From: Lagierella massiliensis | GTDB lineage: Bacteria; Bacillota; Clostridia; Tissierellales; Peptoniphilaceae | NCBI GenBank assembly: GCA_030532135.1 | Contig: JAUNLT010000005.1 | Coordinates: 25,880 to 89,879, forward strand | Length of the DNA: 64,000 nt | Direction: 5' to 3' | Part shown: in pieces, positions 29,843 through 36,566 of the stretch | Position numbering within the stretch: position 1 is the first letter of the stretch | Layout of the letters: every line of letters starts with the position of its first letter | Translations under genes and position numbers: made by a program | Notes under the pieces: generated by a model | Told to the model about the DNA's origin: nothing | Seen by the model: only the letters and a program-made list of their open reading frames with translations | Database searches by the model: none

Positions 29843-30592
29843 ATGAAAAAAGGTCTAAGTATCACTTTGTTTTTAGTGTTTATAATTGGTTTATTTGTAC
29901 TTTTTTTGTATAAAAGTGAATATAGTAGATATATCTTAAATAAAAAGGCATTTAAAAATATCTTAGTAGAAGACAATATAAACGAAGAATATAAAAAGTT
30001 AAATATTAAATCTAATAATGACTATAATGAAAATGGAATTGATGATTATTCAGATTTTATTATTGGATGTAGAAAAGATGCACAAAATCATCCAATCTAT
30101 GTTTCTGACTATGTTCCTACAAATAATGGATACCCCGATAAAACTAAGGGTGTATGCACAGATGTAATATGGAGGGCAATGAGAGAAGGAGGGTATTCAC
30201 TAAGATCTATGCTTATGAAAGATATTAGGGAAAATCCAGAGGATTATCCAATGGTAAAAAAACCCGATGATCATATAGATTTTAGAAGAGTTAAGACTCT
30301 TAGACCTTTTTTTGAAAAATATGCAACAGTTTTAACCAATGAACTAAATGACCCGAAAGATTTTCAGCCGGGAGATATAATAATATTTGGTCCTAATGAC
30401 TTTCACATAGGTATGTGTTCTGATAATAGAAATGAAGAAGGATTTCCCCTTATATTTCACAATGGTGGACAATTAAAAAGGGAACAGGACTATATTAATA
30501 TAAGTCCTATAACAGGACATTATAGGTTTGAAAAAGACAAGATACCACAAGAAGTTCTGTTTAAATGGGATGAAGAAGAATGTAATTATTAA
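29843..30592 (+). CDS. DUF1287 family protein (NlpC/P60-like fold)
   Basis: A 249-residue protein with an N-terminal membrane anchor (about residues 5-25) and a DUF1287 domain facing outside. Conserved family segments are YPDKTKGVCTDVIWRAMREGGY, HIDFRRVKTL, FQPGDIIIFGPNDFHIGMCSD and FHNGG. The Cys in VCTDV and the His in FHIGM are the likely catalytic pair of an NlpC/P60-like cysteine hydrolase. A substrate in the cell wall is plausible but not shown. AGAAAGGA lies before the ATG. Confidence 0.82.
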   Translation: MKKGLSITLFLVFIIGLFVLFLYKSEYSRYILNKKAFKNILVEDNINEEYKKLNIKSNNDYNENGIDDYSDFIIGCRKDAQNHPIYVSDYVPTNNGYPDKTKGVCTDVIWRAMREGGYSLRSMLMKDIRENPEDYPMVKKPDDHIDFRRVKTLRPFFEKYATVLTNELNDPKDFQPGDIIIFGPNDFHIGMCSDNRNEEGFPLIFHNGGQLKREQDYINISPITGHYRFEKDKIPQEVLFKWDEEECNY

Positions 30593-30618
30593 AAAAAGAC
30601 GAGATTACTCGTCTTTTT
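30593..30618. terminator. Bidirectional terminator
   Basis: AAAAAGACGAG (30593-30603) pairs with CTCGTCTTTTT (30608-30618) across a 4-base loop. It lies between the plus-strand DUF1287 gene and the minus-strand ATP-grasp gene, whose stop codon falls in the loop. Confidence 0.9.
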
Positions 30619-31930
30619 CGTTTATTAATATATTAGCTGCTGTATAATAACTTCTGGCTCCTGAGATTAAACTTTCTTTTCCAATTCTAGTATAAGGTGC
30701 TATAAACTTTTCGTCATATATGAACATTCCAAGTACAACTCCAAATTTTGAGACTTTTAAATTTTTTTCATTCTCAAATTCTACAAAATCTAGAGGATCC
30801 ATATCGTAATATTCTTGATATATATAGTCCTTTTCTATAATTTGAGTTAAGATTTTTTTAAAATCTTCTTTTGTATGCTCTCTTCCTGCATATATACCTT
30901 GAGAAGCATAGGAATCTGTAGGTTTTAAAATATAGTCATCTTTATGATTTAAAACTTCGTCAAAGTCTTCTCTAGTTTCTAATTTAAAAGTTTTTGGTAT
31001 AGAATTTTCTAAAAATTTTATCTCATCATCGTTTAAAATACTCTTAGTCTCATTTTTCAATAGAATTTCAAAGATAGGTTTTATGTGCATAATTTGTGAT
31101 CTAAAAGATCCAAGCATCATAAAAGCATTGTCATAATAAGCTTTTATGAAATTTTTTATTTCATCAAATCTTTTCATAATTTCTACTGTAACCGCTCTTC
31201 TATAGACTAAGTCTATAATGTAATCACCCTTGTGAAGTTTACCATTTGAATATTCAAGATCTCTAATATCCACAACTTCACAGTTTACACCTGCATTTTC
31301 GTACGCTTTTTTGAAGGCTTTAAACTCAATTGATGTGCCAAGATCTAAAAAGTCAACAATTGCAACATTTGGCTTATTATTTTTATGTCTACTGTAAATA
31401 TTTAAAGAAGCTTTAACCCAGGAGTTTATAAGATCTACATTTTCCATTTTATAGGACTTAGAAAGTTCTTTCATAGCCAAGTTATTAAGTAGTATAGGAC
31501 CTATCTCGTTATCTTCGTTCATAGCAGAAGATCCATCAGTATTAAACTCTACAAATTTAAACTTTTCAGGGGAATTGTAAAATATATCATATCTACAAAT
31601 AGGAACGGGAATATCGTATCCCGGGTCATGTAAGATTAAATTTTCAAGCTCCTTTGAAAAATTAAATAGTTTCCTATACTCTTCACTTTCTAGATAGTGA
31701 TTAGTAACTTTTCTAGTTATTTTCATAAGAGTTTTAGAAATTTTATTTAAATTATCTTTAGTTTCCCCGTCATAAAAAAGTCCTTGATAAAGAGTTGGAA
31801 CAGGTTTATTATTGCAATAAGCATTGGAATTTTTAACACTTTCAAGCATATTTAAATAGTCATGATAGTATTTCTTAGTATCTTTTTTTATAATGTCCAC
31901 GTATTCTTTTACGTATTTGCTATTATACAT
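30605..31930 (-). CDS. Glutathionylspermidine synthase-like ATP-grasp ligase
   Basis: A 441-residue enzyme of the circularly permuted ATP-grasp type found in the amidase-free synthetase half of glutathionylspermidine synthase and in YgiC/YjfC proteins. Signature segments are FVEFNTDGSSAMNED (about 127-141) and YILKPTDSYASQGIYAG, the metal- and ATP-binding parts. It lacks the CHAP amidase domain. Its ATG overlaps the stop of the glutamate-cysteine ligase upstream, so the two probably act in series: this enzyme would join a second group to gamma-glutamylcysteine. The second substrate (Gly, polyamine or other amine) cannot be read from sequence. Confidence 0.75.
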   Translation of the reverse strand: MYNSKYVKEYVDIIKKDTKKYYHDYLNMLESVKNSNAYCNNKPVPTLYQGLFYDGETKDNLNKISKTLMKITRKVTNHYLESEEYRKLFNFSKELENLILHDPGYDIPVPICRYDIFYNSPEKFKFVEFNTDGSSAMNEDNEIGPILLNNLAMKELSKSYKMENVDLINSWVKASLNIYSRHKNNKPNVAIVDFLDLGTSIEFKAFKKAYENAGVNCEVVDIRDLEYSNGKLHKGDYIIDLVYRRAVTVEIMKRFDEIKNFIKAYYDNAFMMLGSFRSQIMHIKPIFEILLKNETKSILNDDEIKFLENSIPKTFKLETREDFDEVLNHKDDYILKPTDSYASQGIYAGREHTKEDFKKILTQIIEKDYIYQEYYDMDPLDFVEFENEKNLKVSKFGVVLGMFIYDEKFIAPYTRIGKESLISGARSYYTAANILINEKDE

Positions 31931-33228
31931 TAATCCTCCAATCTAATTTTAAAAACATCTATAGCCTTTAATAGTCCATCTGTACGATATATTTTTTCAA
32001 ATATATCTCTAGGGGTCAATTTATTTTCAACATAAGGTTTTAGAGGTTTTAAAAACTTTTTATCTTCCTCTTGTAATTCGTCATAAGCCATTTGATATAT
32101 AATCTTTGAAAGTTCATTTAAATCCATATTTAGGTATTTGGCATTTAAACCTTCTTTTATAATATCTTTTTTTGCCTTTAGAGCCTGATCATATGTGGTA
32201 TTATTTGAAATTTCAAGTAATTTCTGAAGATTCTTTTCACTATAAAAAAGTCCCTTAATAAGTGCTGGCACAGAAAAGTTAAGCGGGTAGGGAAGAGAAT
32301 CAAACATTCTTATTTCAATGTATTTTTTAACTCTTACATCGGGAAAAACTATTGAGAGTGAATGAAAAATTAATTCATCATCAAGTTTAATATCTTCACA
32401 AACTTCCTTTAAAGTCTTAGTTTGGGTAGAATATGTTAAGCCGTCTTTTTCCCGAAATATTATTGGAGTATTGTAGATTTTTTTTGCATAAGTTTTGTAT
32501 GAAAAATCTTTATCAAAAGCATCTTTATAAAGTCCAGATCTTTCACTATCGGTGTTTTCCCATATTTTTTGTCTAATAGTGTGTAAACTAGTAGGACTTC
32601 CTTGAAAAATATAGGCATTGTCATACATGGCATAAAAAACAGGAGAGAAGACATTAAGTAAGTAAACTTTCAGCCTAAAGTCATCCTCGTTCTCATAATC
32701 TATAGCGGTTTGAACTGATGCACTACCTTTCATCATATTATGAGCCATACTTCCTCTTTTTTTAAAATAATTATACATATGATCATATCTAATTTTAGGT
32801 AGAATCTTTATATCTTCAATCCTTGTAACGGGATGATACCCAAGTGTTACAAGAGATTGATTTTTTTCTTCCAAGTGTTTTAAAACTTTAGGCATAAAAT
32901 CTAAGTAAATATCATTTAGTTTAGATACTGATTTTTGTGATTTAATGGCGATTTCAAACTGACTACCAGGCTCAGTACTTATAAAGATAAGATCTGATTC
33001 AAGGGATAAAATTTGCCCGTTTTCTATTACTGGAGTAAAGTCGAAATTATCCTTTAAGTAACTTAAAGTTTCATTAACCCCATTTTTACCGTAATAACTA
33101 ATGGACTCACCAGTTTTATTGTCTACGATGAAATGTTCCATTTCAACACCTATAGTAAAATCTTCTCTTTTCTTCTCACCTGATCGAATGTATTTTTCAA
33201 TTTGTTTTATATTTTCATTATCATTCAT
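31930..33228 (-). CDS. Glutamate-cysteine ligase (GCS2 family)
   Basis: A 432-residue enzyme of the GCS2 (plant/EgtA-like) ligase family, which joins the gamma-carboxyl of Glu to Cys using ATP. It has FTIGVEMEHFIVD, the glutamate-binding start, then STEPGSQFEIAI, GYHPV, and later YIEIRMFDSLP. These are the usual GCS2 motifs. It is not fused to an ATP-grasp domain as in GshAB; the separate ATP-grasp gene follows directly. ATG with AGGTGA upstream, 8 bases after the ybaK-like gene. Confidence 0.82.
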   Translation of the reverse strand: MNDNENIKQIEKYIRSGEKKREDFTIGVEMEHFIVDNKTGESISYYGKNGVNETLSYLKDNFDFTPVIENGQILSLESDLIFISTEPGSQFEIAIKSQKSVSKLNDIYLDFMPKVLKHLEEKNQSLVTLGYHPVTRIEDIKILPKIRYDHMYNYFKKRGSMAHNMMKGSASVQTAIDYENEDDFRLKVYLLNVFSPVFYAMYDNAYIFQGSPTSLHTIRQKIWENTDSERSGLYKDAFDKDFSYKTYAKKIYNTPIIFREKDGLTYSTQTKTLKEVCEDIKLDDELIFHSLSIVFPDVRVKKYIEIRMFDSLPYPLNFSVPALIKGLFYSEKNLQKLLEISNNTTYDQALKAKKDIIKEGLNAKYLNMDLNELSKIIYQMAYDELQEEDKKFLKPLKPYVENKLTPRDIFEKIYRTDGLLKAIDVFKIRLED

Positions 33229-33236
33229 AAAATCAC

Positions 33237-33716
33237 CTATTTTGTAATATCATTATATTTTGCATTTAACAAATTAATTAAATAATTAGGCACTATCTTT
33301 ATTTGTACCCCTATTTTACCACCTGAAACATATATAAAATCCTGATTAGATGCTGAAATATCTAAAATTGTGGGAAACAATTTTTTCATACCAATGGGAG
33401 AACAACCTCCTCTTATATAACCAGTAGTGTTTTTTAAGTCTTTTACATGTAACATTTCAATCTTTTTTTGATTGACTGAATAAGCAGCTTTTTTTAAATC
33501 TAGTTCTTTGTTTACAGGAATGACAAATACATAATTTCCACTTTTACCTTTAGTTACTAAAGTTTTATAAACTTTAGACATATCTAAATTTAATTTATTT
33601 GCAACTGAAATCCCGTCAACTTCATTACCAGGCTCATAAGTATAGTATTCAAAATTTATATTTTGAGATTCTAAAAATCTAATGGCATTTGTTTTATTAT
33701 CTTTAATAAAAATCAC
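33237..33716 (-). CDS. ybaK: YbaK/EbsC-family aminoacyl-tRNA deacylase
   Basis: A 159-residue trans-editing deacylase; the subgroup removes Cys wrongly loaded on tRNA-Pro. It has TNAIRFLESQNI, SKVYKTLVTKG and the loop GYIRGGCSPIGMKK, the family signature. The start is a GTG at 33716, which sits very near its GAGAAGG site; an internal alternative start is possible. It is the first gene of a run with two cysteine-linked ligases, suggesting a shared link to Cys. Confidence 0.85.
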   Translation of the reverse strand: MIFIKDNKTNAIRFLESQNINFEYYTYEPGNEVDGISVANKLNLDMSKVYKTLVTKGKSGNYVFVIPVNKELDLKKAAYSVNQKKIEMLHVKDLKNTTGYIRGGCSPIGMKKLFPTILDISASNQDFIYVSGGKIGVQIKIVPNYLINLLNAKYNDITK

Positions 33717-33816
33717 CTTCTCTACAATATTATATCAGATTAAAACTATTGGAATTATAATGGTATACAAGTATTAAATTCTATAAAAAGGGTATTCATA
33801 TATTGGGAGGTTTTTC

Positions 33817-34584
33817 ATGTTGAAGAAAAAAATTATAGTTAATTTTATACATCACAGTTGCTTTACAATTGAAACGGATAAAACTTTTTTTATTATAGAT
33901 TATTTTAAGGGAGATTTGCCAAAACCAAAAAAAGATAAAGAAACTATTTTTTTAGTAAGTCATAGTCATAAAGATCATTTTTCTAAAGAGATATTTAATT
34001 ATGGAAACTTTAATGACAATATTTATATTCTCTCTGACGATTTAAGGAAACTTTCAAAGGAAGATAAAATAATCTATTTAAAAGATGAAGAAAATGATAG
34101 TCTATTAGAAAAGAAAAAGATATTTTCACCGACTAATGTTTTTTGTATGAAAGTAAATGAAAAACTATCCTATCATAATATTGACTTTTATACTTTCGGG
34201 TCTACAGATAGGGGAGTTTCGTTTTTAGTTGAACTTCCATTTATGACTTTTTTTCACGCTGGTGATTTAAATAATTGGGTGTGGGAGGAAGACACAGACA
34301 TAGAGAGGGAAAAGATGAAAAGAGATTTTCAAAGAGAAATTAACAAGATAAATACAAAGGTTGATGTTTCTTTTTTCCCCATAGATCCAAGATTAAAAGA
34401 AAATTATGATTTGGGAGTAAGTTATTTTATAGACAGAATTTCACCAGATTATTTATTTCCGATGCACTTGTGGAATGATTTGGAATTTTCTAAGAAATTT
34501 AAAGAAGATTATAAAAACTCATACACTAATATATTTGAAATAAAAGAAGATGGTCAAAGTTTTGAAATAGAAATAGAGTTATAA
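33817..34584 (+). CDS. MBL-fold metallo-hydrolase (UlaG-like)
   Basis: A 255-residue metallo-beta-lactamase-fold protein. It has IHHSCFTIET at the start, the HSHKDHF metal motif, and FFHAGDLNNWVWEE. The C-terminal FPMHLWND carries the last His. These features fit UlaG-like MBL hydrolases, but the substrate is unknown. The final codons lie inside a 68-base perfect palindrome that also forms the 3' end of the opposing gene. GGGAGG precedes the ATG. Confidence 0.75.
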   Translation: MLKKKIIVNFIHHSCFTIETDKTFFIIDYFKGDLPKPKKDKETIFLVSHSHKDHFSKEIFNYGNFNDNIYILSDDLRKLSKEDKIIYLKDEENDSLLEKKKIFSPTNVFCMKVNEKLSYHNIDFYTFGSTDRGVSFLVELPFMTFFHAGDLNNWVWEEDTDIEREKMKRDFQREINKINTKVDVSFFPIDPRLKENYDLGVSYFIDRISPDYLFPMHLWNDLEFSKKFKEDYKNSYTNIFEIKEDGQSFEIEIEL

Positions 34585-34635
34585 GTTTAGCCTGTGATTT
34601 TTAAATCACAGGCTAAACTTATAACTCTATTTCTA
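34568..34635. repeat. 68-base perfect palindrome at converging gene ends
   Basis: The 33 bases at 34568-34600 are exactly inverted at 34603-34635 around a 2-base spacer. The left arm covers the last codons and stop of the MBL gene; the right arm is read as the last codons of the opposing membrane gene. It probably acts as a bidirectional terminator, but the arms are far longer than needed and contain copied coding sequence. Confidence 0.95.
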
Positions 34636-34865
34636 ACTATAAGTATTGCACATAGTATTATAAGTAAAAAGTTACCAATAGGTATGATTAAATTAACTTT
34701 TGATTTACTTTTTTTATATAATATTATTTGTTCATATCCATTATTTAAGAGAATTAAACCTAAAATTCCTAGAAATACAGTTCTAGGTATAGGAACTTTA
34801 AAAATTAAAAGTAAAATATATGCTAATACAATAATAAATAAAACTATTTTTCTTACTTTGTTCAT
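34587..34865 (-). CDS. Small membrane protein of unknown function
   Basis: A 92-residue protein with three hydrophobic stretches (about residues 6-23, 27-45 and 58-76) and basic loops. I do not recognise a family. Its last 15 or so codons lie in the 68-base palindrome and so copy the inverse of the neighbour's 3' end; the ancestral protein may have ended earlier, around RNR. A short intergenic gap of 48 bases separates it from the DUF1232 gene upstream. Confidence 0.55.
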   Translation of the reverse strand: MNKVRKIVLFIIVLAYILLLIFKVPIPRTVFLGILGLILLNNGYEQIILYKKSKSKVNLIIPIGNFLLIILCAILIVRNRVISLACDLKITG

Positions 34866-34913
34866 ATTATTTCTCCAAATAATTTAAAGTATATTAACTA
34901 TAAATAAATGTAA

Positions 34914-35297
34914 TTATTCATTTGAGATATTTTTCCAGTCATTGTACTTATCAAGCTCTTTCCTAATTTTTTTAATCAAGTAAGTAAATACAGCTAAGTC
35001 ATCTAAAAATCCAAGACCTAATATAAAATCAGGAACTACGTCCATAGGATTTAAAAGATAAATAAACGAGCCTATGATTAAAAGCAGAGAAGTTTTTGAT
35101 ACTTTTTTATATTTACCCTTTAGAAAATCATTAGTTAGATTGAAGATTGTTCCAAGGTCTGATTTTATATCACTAAATTGACCTATATTATCTGATTTTT
35201 TTATGGTTCTAGTTAAAAGACGAAAAAATCTATATTTATTATTTAAAACCTTATTTGACTTGCCCATTAGTCCATCTAATATTTTTTTTGGATTCAT
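34914..35297 (-). CDS. DUF1232 (YkvA-type) protein
   Basis: A 127-residue protein with the DUF1232 core YLLNPMDVVPDFILGLGFLDDLAV. Most of the domain is one or two membrane-associated hydrophobic segments. The function of the family is unknown. The N-terminal 60 residues are basic and specific to this protein. It is followed on the same strand by the small membrane protein. Confidence 0.85.
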   Translation of the reverse strand: MNPKKILDGLMGKSNKVLNNKYRFFRLLTRTIKKSDNIGQFSDIKSDLGTIFNLTNDFLKGKYKKVSKTSLLLIIGSFIYLLNPMDVVPDFILGLGFLDDLAVFTYLIKKIRKELDKYNDWKNISNE

Positions 35298-35578
35298 TTT
35301 TGCCTCCTTAAAATCATTGAAAATTATACTAGTATAATAAATATCTTCTAAACTTTATAAAATTGAAATTTTAAAATATTAATCTTCTTTTATGGTTTCA
35401 ATATAATTACTTGTATATAGATATACCCCATTTTTATAAATATGTTGCAAATTAAAAAGAGATTAGACTAAATCTGATTTTATTTTGTTAAATATCCATA
35501 TTTTGTTATTATTGTAATTGCTAGAAATTATTTTAAAAGGTTAAAACAATTATAAACAAATTAAAGGAAAATTAAAGT

Positions 35579-36409
35579 ATGATATTAAAAGAAAATTCAA
35601 AAGTAAAAGTAATTAGTTTCTCTATCTTCACAGTAATTTTTTATGATTTATTTTTTATGTTTTACTTTGGTATTATAACTCATTTTATAGGGGATAAAAA
35701 TTTCCTAGATGAAAATTATCTTTTCTTAGATACTATTGCTTGTCTTATACTTTTACCAATATATACATATTTATATAAAAGAAAGACTTTTAAATTAAAC
35801 TTAATGGGAAATATGTCTACAATTAAGTTTGTTCTAATTACCCTAGGTTCAATAGGATTTTCTACTATTTGGGTTATAGGATTTAATTATATATCTGAAA
35901 AAATTACATTTTTAAATGAAATTTACAATAATTTTAATGAAACTTGGTCAGATATATTAAAAGAGGATTACATATGGATATTGTTATCTGTTGTGATTTT
36001 AGGACCTATTGTTGAAGAATTACTATTTAGGGGAATTATTATAAATACTTTAAATAATACATTTAGTAGAAAAACGGCTATTTTAATATCAGCAGTAATT
36101 TTTGGAATTTGGCATAAAGATCTTATACAAATGGTATATACAATATTTTTTGGAATAGTATTGGGAGTTGTGTACTCTAGGACGAATAATATTAAATACC
36201 CAATCTATATGCACATACTGAATAATTTTTTAAATAGTTTACCTGATTTTGAGATTTTTTATAACATTTATTTCTATATTAATATAATATCAATAATTTT
36301 AATTATACCTTCTGTTATTTTAATCTATAAAAAGGGTAAGAATGAATTGAGTTTAAATGATTTTGATGAAATTTGTGATAATAGTCAATTGATTCAAAAT
36401 CGGGATTAA
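35579..36409 (+). CDS. CPBP-family intramembrane metalloprotease
   Basis: A 276-residue polytopic membrane protein with the CPBP (CAAX protease/bacteriocin-processing) motifs EELLFRG, FGIWHKD and HILNNFLN. These carry the metal-binding Glu and His residues. About seven membrane segments are visible. It has been linked in Firmicutes to protein prenyl or bacteriocin-immunity processing, but the target here is unknown. Its 3' end overlaps the promoter of the Mn riboswitch unit. Confidence 0.85.
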   Translation: MILKENSKVKVISFSIFTVIFYDLFFMFYFGIITHFIGDKNFLDENYLFLDTIACLILLPIYTYLYKRKTFKLNLMGNMSTIKFVLITLGSIGFSTIWVIGFNYISEKITFLNEIYNNFNETWSDILKEDYIWILLSVVILGPIVEELLFRGIIINTLNNTFSRKTAILISAVIFGIWHKDLIQMVYTIFFGIVLGVVYSRTNNIKYPIYMHILNNFLNSLPDFEIFYNIYFYINIISIILIIPSVILIYKKGKNELSLNDFDEICDNSQLIQNRD

Positions 36410-36417
36410 TATATAAT
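36389..36417 (+). promoter_or_regulatory. Promoter of the riboswitch-ATPase unit
   Basis: TTGATT (36389-36394), 17-base spacer, perfect TATAAT (36412-36417). The start would fall near 36424, exactly at the first bases of the riboswitch. The elements lie within the last codons of the CPBP gene. Confidence 0.75.
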
Positions 36418-36423
36418 ATGTAT

Positions 36424-36505
36424 AAAGGGGAGTAGCTTAAACGTTTAAGCCGTCATTACGGATATGATCCCGGCTAAACACCTAACAGGTAGCAAGACCT
36501 TTGCT
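36424..36505 (+). promoter_or_regulatory. yybP-ykoY (Mn2+) riboswitch aptamer
   Basis: The leader begins AAAGGGGAGTAGC and ends with AGCAAGACCTTT, the two most conserved parts of the yybP-ykoY motif. AAAGG at the 5' end can pair with CCTTT (36498-36502) as P1. That 3' strand also belongs to the terminator's first arm, so Mn2+-bound P1 would block termination (an ON switch). Upstream of a P-type cation ATPase, as in Lactococcus yoaB. Consensus compared from memory. Confidence 0.88.
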
Positions 36506-36534
36506 TTTACAATGTAAAGGCAAAGGTCTTTTTT
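36494..36534 (+). terminator. Riboswitch-controlled terminator
   Basis: AAGACCTTTGC (36494-36504) pairs with GCAAAGGTCTT (36520-36530), extended by an inner TTTTAC-GTAAAG stem, then T's. It is mutually exclusive with P1 of the aptamer. Confidence 0.88.
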
Positions 36535-36566
36535 AATGTGAAACCTAAAGAAATGGGAGGTTTTTA

